Below are positions 59,037-64,000 of a DNA stretch of 64,000 bases, piece by piece. How positions within the stretch are numbered: position 1 is the first letter of the stretch; the number at the start of each line of letters is the position of its first letter. Location of the stretch: the NCBI GenBank assembly GCA_016722525.1, contig JADKJB010000001.1, forward strand, positions 186,001 to 250,000, given 5' to 3'. The DNA comes from Bacteroidota bacterium (lineage in GTDB: Bacteria; Bacteroidota; Bacteroidia; AKYH767-A; OLB10). The position numbers were made by a program, and so were the translations under genes. The notes below the pieces were generated by a model. That model ran no database searches. It saw nothing but the letters and a program-made list of their open reading frames with translations, and was not told where the DNA came from.

Positions 59037-60641
59037 ATGTCGATCCCAACTCAAAAATTTACTGTCAGCGAACTGGTAACGCTGTATAAAGTGATTCTGA
59101 ATCATACTGCTAAATTGCATCCAAAGGCCATTTCCTTTTGTGAAATTGACGAAGAGCAGGTAGCAGCCTACTTCAATCATTCCTATACGAGCCCGGTACT
59201 AAACATTATTTCTAACGATTGCGGATTCGGACAAAATACCAAGGGCGGGGGATTTTATGATATCTACTGTAAACTGAAGCCCGACTATCAAAACGGAATA
59301 TGGAAATGGCCCTCATCATTAAAAGAGATAGATTTTACAAAGAGCAAAATAGATGGATTGATTCGATACATTCAACTCCATAATTTAGAATCTAAAATAA
59401 AAGGTTTTGATGGACTAATTGTTTCACTCTATGCACGATTTTCATCAAATGATACCGAGAGGTTGAACATCTCTTCTGACAACCAAAGCAAATCAATTCT
59501 TTCAAGGCATCAGAATTTTTGGCGCTCAGAAAATTTTCCGCTAACCTGGAAAAATTCAAGTTGGAAATGTTATGAAAGAACTGATTTGGGCATCTGTATA
59601 AGCGTAATGCATTTCCGGGAAAGCGGAAACATCATAACAGCCAAATTGGAAACAGTGTACCGAATTGGTGACATCCCCGACAAATATCAGTATAGCGGAT
59701 TGGCCAGTCGTGATCAGTCAGGAGAATATTTAAATCTTGAATTGTTCCGTGATGACGATCCGCATACATTGGCATCATTCATTATGCGTTTAAGTATTCA
59801 CACACATCATTTACAGGAAATTAGCCTAGGCTACTATACCTACTTTGCGATTCGTTTTCGAAAATTCGTTTGCAAACAAGTGATATGGGAAAGAATTACA
59901 GACGAAAACAGAAACAAAACAGAGCCGGTTGAAATTCTTCGAAAAGATTTAAATAATTTCAATAAAATAAATCCTTTCATACGAAGATACTTATATAACA
60001 AGGAACTGAACCGAATGGCCATCCCGGATGATCTCATCTCAATTTTACATGGCGAAAAAAACTCGCTGGAAAATATGATCAATGAAAAACTTACAGATAC
60101 CGAGACCGATGAACATTTAAAAATTTGTCATGGTTTATATACGCTTTCCTATTTAAAACCATTGAAAGAAAAAAATAAACATGACTTAGTATTTGACAGT
60201 TTGTGTTTTGAACCTGAAGATCCATCCTTGTCTATAGAAATGGTGGAGACGCGTGTCGTATTTTGTCATAATAAAAACAACCACTACACCGGTAAAGTTA
60301 ATCTCACTAATGATGTTATACTAAATTCCTATTTGGTTCCTTTCCAGAATCAATCCGATTTTAAAACAAAACTACGTTTAGGTCCTGTGAGTATTTATTT
60401 AAAATTACCACCGCTTGCTGAAAACGAAAAACTGGAAACTTATCTGAAATCAAAGGTGATTTTTGGATTAATTAGTGGCTTAAGCGATAGCCAGCAAGTT
60501 CCGGTGAGTTATAAGTTTGCACTCACACGAAAATTGAGTGACCATGAAATTAAAAATGGCAACAAACTGGTTTCCATAATAAAAAAAGAATTGTCAAAAG
60601 TAAGTGCATCATTGCGGGCCGAGAATCCGGGACTTCAATAA
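59037..60641 (+). CDS. Unrecognised 534-aa protein, two beta-rich modules
   Basis: I do not recognise the family. There is no signal peptide or transmembrane segment, so it is probably cytosolic. The N-terminal part (1-135) is helical (FTVSELVTLYKVIL). Residues of about 175-290 are beta-rich (WKCYERTDLGICISVMHF, then IPDKYQYSGLASRDQSGEYL and LGYYTYFAIRFRKFVCKQVI). Residues of about 365-510 repeat the theme (YTLSYLK, NHYTGKVNLTN, KTKLRLGPVSIYLKLPPLAE, IFGLISGLSDSQQVPVSYKF), suggesting an internal duplication with a shared Y-x-G turn. Divergent from the orphan coupling protein. Function unknown. Confidence 0.6.
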   Translation: MSIPTQKFTVSELVTLYKVILNHTAKLHPKAISFCEIDEEQVAAYFNHSYTSPVLNIISNDCGFGQNTKGGGFYDIYCKLKPDYQNGIWKWPSSLKEIDFTKSKIDGLIRYIQLHNLESKIKGFDGLIVSLYARFSSNDTERLNISSDNQSKSILSRHQNFWRSENFPLTWKNSSWKCYERTDLGICISVMHFRESGNIITAKLETVYRIGDIPDKYQYSGLASRDQSGEYLNLELFRDDDPHTLASFIMRLSIHTHHLQEISLGYYTYFAIRFRKFVCKQVIWERITDENRNKTEPVEILRKDLNNFNKINPFIRRYLYNKELNRMAIPDDLISILHGEKNSLENMINEKLTDTETDEHLKICHGLYTLSYLKPLKEKNKHDLVFDSLCFEPEDPSLSIEMVETRVVFCHNKNNHYTGKVNLTNDVILNSYLVPFQNQSDFKTKLRLGPVSIYLKLPPLAENEKLETYLKSKVIFGLISGLSDSQQVPVSYKFALTRKLSDHEIKNGNKLVSIIKKELSKVSASLRAENPGLQ

Positions 60642-60758
60642 GATTCATGGATCCGTTAAAAACAATATTCCTGAAGAGGAGGAGCTCCGGACTGCAGCAT
60701 TTTTTCTTAAATTCTGGCAGCGATGTTGCCTCAATGACTACTATTTCAATAATTTCTA

Positions 60759-60766
60759 TAAATTTG
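60759..60766 (+). promoter_or_regulatory. -7 box of the aldehyde dehydrogenase gene at 60789
   Basis: TAAATTTG followed by AC, 22 bases before the ATG at 60789. Confidence 0.45.
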
Positions 60767-60788
60767 ACCTCTCTTACCCCCTTTCCAC

Positions 60789-62267
60789 ATGAAAAAAGTA
60801 ACTAAAAAGAACGCTGCTCCTTCACTTCAGTTCAATACCAACTGGCAATACGACCCATCCCCGGAAAGTACCGATCATGTTGTAATTGATAAGCAATACG
60901 ATCTTTTTATTAACGGGAAGTTCGTTAAACCAACGAAAGGAAAATATTTCGACACCATTAATCCCGCCCGCGAAACCGTTATTGCCAAAGTTGCTGAAGC
61001 CGGTCGTGAGGATGTAGATAAAGCCGTTAGCGCTGCACGAAATGCATACGATAAAGTGTGGTCGAAGATGCCGGCTGCCGAGAGGGGAAAATACATCTAC
61101 CGTATTGCACGAATCATACAGGAAAGAGCACGCGAACTTTCCATTATTGAATCGATGGATGGCGGAAAACCTATACGCGAATCCCGTGATATAGATGTTC
61201 CTTTAGCAGCAGCTCATTTCTTTTATTATGCCGGATGGGCCGACAAACTGGACTTCGCTTTTCCGGGTAAAAAAGCGGCTCCGCTGGGTGTTGCAGGACA
61301 AATTATCCCCTGGAATTTCCCCTTGCTGATGGCTGCCTGGAAGATCGCCCCCGCATTGGCTGCAGGAAATACTGTAGTACTCAAACCTGCGGAAACCACA
61401 CCACTCACGGCTCTTAAACTGGCCGAAATTATCAGGGATGCTGATTTGCCCCCGGGTGTTGTGAATATCATAACCGGCGCCGGCGAGACCGGTGCAGCTA
61501 TTGTGAACCATCCAGGTATCAACAAAATAGCCTTCACCGGATCAACGGATGTGGGTAAAATCATCCAGAAATCACTGGCAGGAACATCTAAAAAATATAC
61601 CCTTGAATTGGGTGGCAAAGCGGCCAATATCATTTTCGAAGATGCTGCCATCGACCAGGCAGTAGAAGGTATTATCAATGGCATTTTCTTTAATCAGGGG
61701 CATGTGTGCTGCGCCGGATCCAGATTGTTTGTTCAGGAAGGTGTAGCCAAAACCGTTATTAAAAAACTCAAAGACCGCATCGAAACGCTTATCGTTGGTG
61801 ACCCTCTCGATAAAAACACCGACATAGGAGCCATCAACTCAAGGGCTCAATTAAATAAGATCAAATCACTGGTTAAAATAGGTGTGAACGAAGGTGGAAC
61901 CATGCACCAAAGTTCCTGCTCATTACCTGCTAAAGGCTTCTGGTTCAAACCGACCCTTTTCACTGATGTGGCTCAGTCGAGTCGTATTGTTCAGGAGGAG
62001 GTCTTTGGTCCGGTACTGGCAATCCAAACCTTCAGAACCGTGGAAGAGGTGATCGAAAAAGCTAACAACACCCCCTATGGACTGTCGGGTGGAGTGTGGA
62101 CTGACAAAGGCTCTAAAGTGTTTAAGGTATCTTCAAAGCTGAGGGCAGGTGTAATATGGGCCAACACCTACAATAAATTCGACCCTACTTCTCCTTTCGG
62201 AGGCTATAAAGAGAGTGGTTTGGGAAGAGAAGGCGGATTGCATGGGTTGTATGCCTATATGAAATAG
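60789..62267 (+). CDS. Aldehyde dehydrogenase family protein (complete)
   Basis: A 492-aa NAD(P)-dependent ALDH, unbroken. N-terminal extension of about 35 residues, then LFINGKFVKPTKGKYFDTIN, GVAGQIIPWNFPLLMAAWKI, FTGSTDVGKIIQ, catalytic Glu in LELGGKAANIIF, catalytic Cys307 in NQGHVCCAGSR (His in place of the usual Gln before it) and SPFGGYKESGLGREGGLHGL. Members paired with a second ALDH, as here (63339), often belong to deoxyribose or other sugar-acid catabolism, sometimes next to deoC. Substrate not determinable. Confidence 0.92.
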   Translation: MKKVTKKNAAPSLQFNTNWQYDPSPESTDHVVIDKQYDLFINGKFVKPTKGKYFDTINPARETVIAKVAEAGREDVDKAVSAARNAYDKVWSKMPAAERGKYIYRIARIIQERARELSIIESMDGGKPIRESRDIDVPLAAAHFFYYAGWADKLDFAFPGKKAAPLGVAGQIIPWNFPLLMAAWKIAPALAAGNTVVLKPAETTPLTALKLAEIIRDADLPPGVVNIITGAGETGAAIVNHPGINKIAFTGSTDVGKIIQKSLAGTSKKYTLELGGKAANIIFEDAAIDQAVEGIINGIFFNQGHVCCAGSRLFVQEGVAKTVIKKLKDRIETLIVGDPLDKNTDIGAINSRAQLNKIKSLVKIGVNEGGTMHQSSCSLPAKGFWFKPTLFTDVAQSSRIVQEEVFGPVLAIQTFRTVEEVIEKANNTPYGLSGGVWTDKGSKVFKVSSKLRAGVIWANTYNKFDPTSPFGGYKESGLGREGGLHGLYAYMK

Positions 62268-62370
62268 GTTAGTGAAAATGTCATTATAGGGAATAGGCCA
62301 TAGGTCTTTGAGGGAACAGTCAGTGAAATGTCACTATAGGTCACAAATTACTATTCACTGGCCATTGAAC

Positions 62371-62425
62371 ACTGCCACTGCAGCTGCTACTGCTACTGCT
62401 ACTGATTCTGCCAACTGCCGCAGCC
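62371..62425 (+). repeat. CTGCCN / CTGCTA trinucleotide and hexanucleotide array
   Basis: ACTGCCACTGCAGCTGCTAC, then CTACTGCTACTG and AACTGCCGCAGCC. Same repeat class as at 35321 (complementary) and 39384. It lies in the 300-base gap between the aldehyde dehydrogenase and the HNH gene, which also has two near copies of GTGAAATGTCACTATAGG (62274, 62320). No gene is seen in that gap. Confidence 0.8.
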
Positions 62426-62566
62426 AACTTGTTACTACTAACCGGGCACCTGCGAAAAGAGCACTAATTTTAACTACAGTTTGTTGATTAAAATAAATTT
62501 TATAGCTTTAACCTTCAATTTCAAACTAACCCTCCCTGTAACACAACAGGCTAAACCACCACCCCC

Positions 62567-63133
62567 ATGATCAAAAGTGCAAAAAATGAAGAATGGAAAG
62601 AGCTCAAAATGCCTAAAGGCGCTCTTCGTTATCGTTATGCAATCTCTAACAAAGGAAGGATTGCCAGTTTCACCGACAAAATCAATGATGGAAAAGTGCT
62701 CAGCGGAACATCCATTGGCGGATACCCGACCTTAAATGTGAAGCCTTTTGGAGAGAACAAAACATTTTACATTCACAAAATTGTTGCGGAACTTTTTATT
62801 AAAAAAAGCAGCCCAAAGCAAAAATTTGTGATTCATAAAGACCACAAAAAGGAAAATAATGCTGTGAAAAATTTGAAATGGTCCACTAAGGAAGAGATGG
62901 AAAGTCATCAGCAATCAAGTCCTCTGGTTTTGAAAGCCCGTGAAGATCGTATGAATCGCCCGGTTTATAAAGGCCATAAACTTACTGTTGGTTTAGTAAA
63001 ACAAATCAAGAGAAAAATATTTGCAAAATCACGTAAACAATCGATGAAAGAAATCGCCGAGCATTATGACATTTCTGAAATGCAGTTGTATCGTATTAAG
63101 TCGGGAGAGAATTGGTCGCATGTAGAGATTTAG
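62567..63133 (+). CDS. NUMOD4/HNH-type protein with C-terminal helix-turn-helix
   Basis: A 188-aa protein. Residues of about 20-45 (YAISNKGRIASFTDKINDGK) form the NUMOD4-like DNA-binding motif of homing endonucleases; 68-106 (IHKIVAELFI, FVIHKDHKKENNAVKNLKWS) are the HNH fold; 147-188 (SMKEIAEHYDISEMQLYRIK) look like a helix-turn-helix. HNH metal ligands: H, D and N are partly visible (HKDHKKENN). Such stand-alone genes are common in Bacteroidota; whether it cuts DNA is unproven. It sits between two ALDH genes. Confidence 0.8.
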   Translation: MIKSAKNEEWKELKMPKGALRYRYAISNKGRIASFTDKINDGKVLSGTSIGGYPTLNVKPFGENKTFYIHKIVAELFIKKSSPKQKFVIHKDHKKENNAVKNLKWSTKEEMESHQQSSPLVLKAREDRMNRPVYKGHKLTVGLVKQIKRKIFAKSRKQSMKEIAEHYDISEMQLYRIKSGENWSHVEI

Positions 63134-63220
63134 TTTCATGGAAACAATTTAGAGTGATTCAAATAAAGTGTCGAGCGGGCTCTAATGTGAGACTAATTAA
63201 CAATAATAATGAACCAGTGT

Positions 63221-63278
63221 ACAATTCTTAATGCTGTAATGACGTCACATAAAATGTCTGTACAACATTAAGAATTGT
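63221..63278 (+). terminator. Inverted repeat, possible terminator of the HNH gene
   Basis: ACAATTCTTAATG at 63221-63233 and CATTAAGAATTGT at 63266-63278 are perfect arms with a 32-base loop, followed by TGTTTTTT. The loop contains the palindrome TGACGTCA. About 90 bases after the HNH stop. Confidence 0.5.
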
Positions 63279-63313
63279 TGTTTTTTAAGCTGCTTTGTCT
63301 TATTTCCAACAGT

Positions 63314-63321
63314 TATATTTG
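63314..63321 (+). promoter_or_regulatory. -7 box of the second aldehyde dehydrogenase
   Basis: TATATTTG followed by CA, 18 bases before the ATG at 63339, with TTTG at 63294 (16-base spacing), the best-matched promoter in the window. Confidence 0.55.
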
Positions 63322-63338
63322 CAACAATAAATAATTCA

Positions 63339-64000
63339 ATGCCTAAAGTAAAATCAACCACACTAGTAAAAAAAGTCTCATCAAATGGAACTGCATCTCT
63401 TAATGGGAAGGCAAGCCCTACTGCAAAACGCCTGGATGTTCAGAAAACATTCAAACTTTATATCGATGGGAAATTTCCTCGTTCTGAATCGGGCAGGTAT
63501 TTCAAATTAAATGATAAATCTGGAAATTTGATTGCCAATATTTGCCGTGGATCGAAAAAAGATTTTCGTGATGCGGTAGTAGTTGCCCGGAAAGCACAGG
63601 AATCGTGGGCGAAAAGATCAGCTTATAACAAAGGACAAATTTTATATCGTATTGCTGAAACTCTTGAAGGAAGAAAATCTCAATTTATAAATTCATTAAT
63701 CAAGCAAGGTGCTAAAACAGCGGATGCCGAAAACGAGGTAGCCGCTGCTATTGATCGTTTTGTGCATTATGCAGGGTGGTCCGATAAGTACCAACAAATT
63801 TTCAGTGCTGTTAACCCTGTGGAATCCTCTCATTTTAATTTTTCTTTTCCGGAACCAACCGGAGTGGTAAGTGCTATTGCGCCACAAGCTCACGGCTTAC
63901 TCGGATTAGTATCTGTTATTTGTCCGGCCATTGTTGGTGGAAATGCCATCATTATTTTACCGGCCGAAAACGCGCCACTCACAGCTATTGAATTAGCGGA
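63339..64000 (+). CDS. Aldehyde dehydrogenase, 3' end beyond the window (partial)
   Basis: An open frame of 220 codons running off the window end without a stop. It starts MPKVKSTTLVKKVSSNGTAS, a basic extension of about 40 residues, then FKLYIDGKFPRSESGRYFKL, YRIAETLEGRKSQFINSL and FVHYAGWSDKYQQIFSAVNP, then GVVSAIAPQAHGLLGLVSVI and AIIILPAENAPLTAIELA. The usual PWN of ALDHs is replaced by APQAHG, marking the second member of the paired ALDH set, possibly catalytically altered; the active-site Cys lies past the window end. Confidence 0.88.
   Translation, partial: MPKVKSTTLVKKVSSNGTASLNGKASPTAKRLDVQKTFKLYIDGKFPRSESGRYFKLNDKSGNLIANICRGSKKDFRDAVVVARKAQESWAKRSAYNKGQILYRIAETLEGRKSQFINSLIKQGAKTADAENEVAAAIDRFVHYAGWSDKYQQIFSAVNPVESSHFNFSFPEPTGVVSAIAPQAHGLLGLVSVICPAIVGGNAIIILPAENAPLTAIELA

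Noticed and set aside
60604..60792. Small 62-codon frame at the 3' end of the unknown gene
   Set aside because: It overlaps the preceding gene, has no family resemblance and covers the promoter of the aldehyde dehydrogenase.

Overview
The window is A+T-rich chromosomal DNA from a member of the Bacteroidota, probably an uncultured free-living lineage near Chitinophagales or Saprospiria. The evidence is type IX secretion system (T9SS) biology: a PorZ gene next to recO, several secreted proteins with C-terminal Por sorting domains, and YPNP or NPNPSTG sorting motifs. Other signs are futalosine-pathway MqnA, an SDR-type threonine dehydrogenase, the family-typical long PurF-like protein, and repeated TAnnTTTG promoter boxes upstream of genes. 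The rank below phylum is inference.

Layout. 1-3215: an O-antigen ligase/TPR protein cut by the window edge, then 4-hydroxyphenylpyruvate dioxygenase and its terminator. 3470-8555: a truncated surface protein converging on mqnA, then holA, AMP nucleosidase and a lone HsdR_N protein. 8582-13706: a penicillin acylase, the GTPases der and era, and an initiator tRNA-Met with a terminator. 13707-27353: a secreted-protein island on the minus strand, with degenerate repeats, three tandem paralogous propeller-like T9SS proteins separated by orphan sorting-domain fragments, and a 7.3-kb parallel beta-helix gene broken into many frames. 28005-33430: a two-domain thioredoxin protein, a multidomain lysyl-oxidase-like T9SS protein and a broken surface lipoprotein. 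33776-39350: amino-acid catabolism (2-aminomuconate-semialdehyde-type ALDH, ALDH7-type aminoadipate-semialdehyde dehydrogenase, ACMSD), a GxxExxY protein and DUF1223. 39486-46547: PurF-like amidotransferase, DUF502, PPK2, an M28 peptidase, cysS and tdh. 46940-57108: a TPR histidine kinase, a glycosyltransferase, porZ-recO, DUF4907, an unknown exported protein, a sulfotransferase-like protein, a class IV aminotransferase and a Cys/Met/His-rich membrane protein. 57436-64000: an orphan type IV coupling protein diverging from an unrecognised 534-aa protein, then two aldehyde dehydrogenases flanking a NUMOD4/HNH protein.

How the parts fit. Many products are built for T9SS export and surface display, and PorZ belongs to the machinery that attaches such cargo to the cell. 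Amino-acid catabolism is also well represented: tyrosine (Hpd), tryptophan via kynurenine (ACMSD plus ALDH), lysine (ALDH7) and threonine (Tdh).

Quality warning. Many genes, including normally essential ones (holA, cysS, purF-like), carry single-base frameshifts, often in homopolymers. Two more carry in-frame TAG codons. Indel errors typical of an unpolished long-read assembly are the simplest explanation, so most broken genes are reported here as one locus with the break points noted. The most interesting items are the lysyl-oxidase-like protein, the tandem propeller array with captured sorting-domain fragments, and the coupling-protein/unknown-protein pair.
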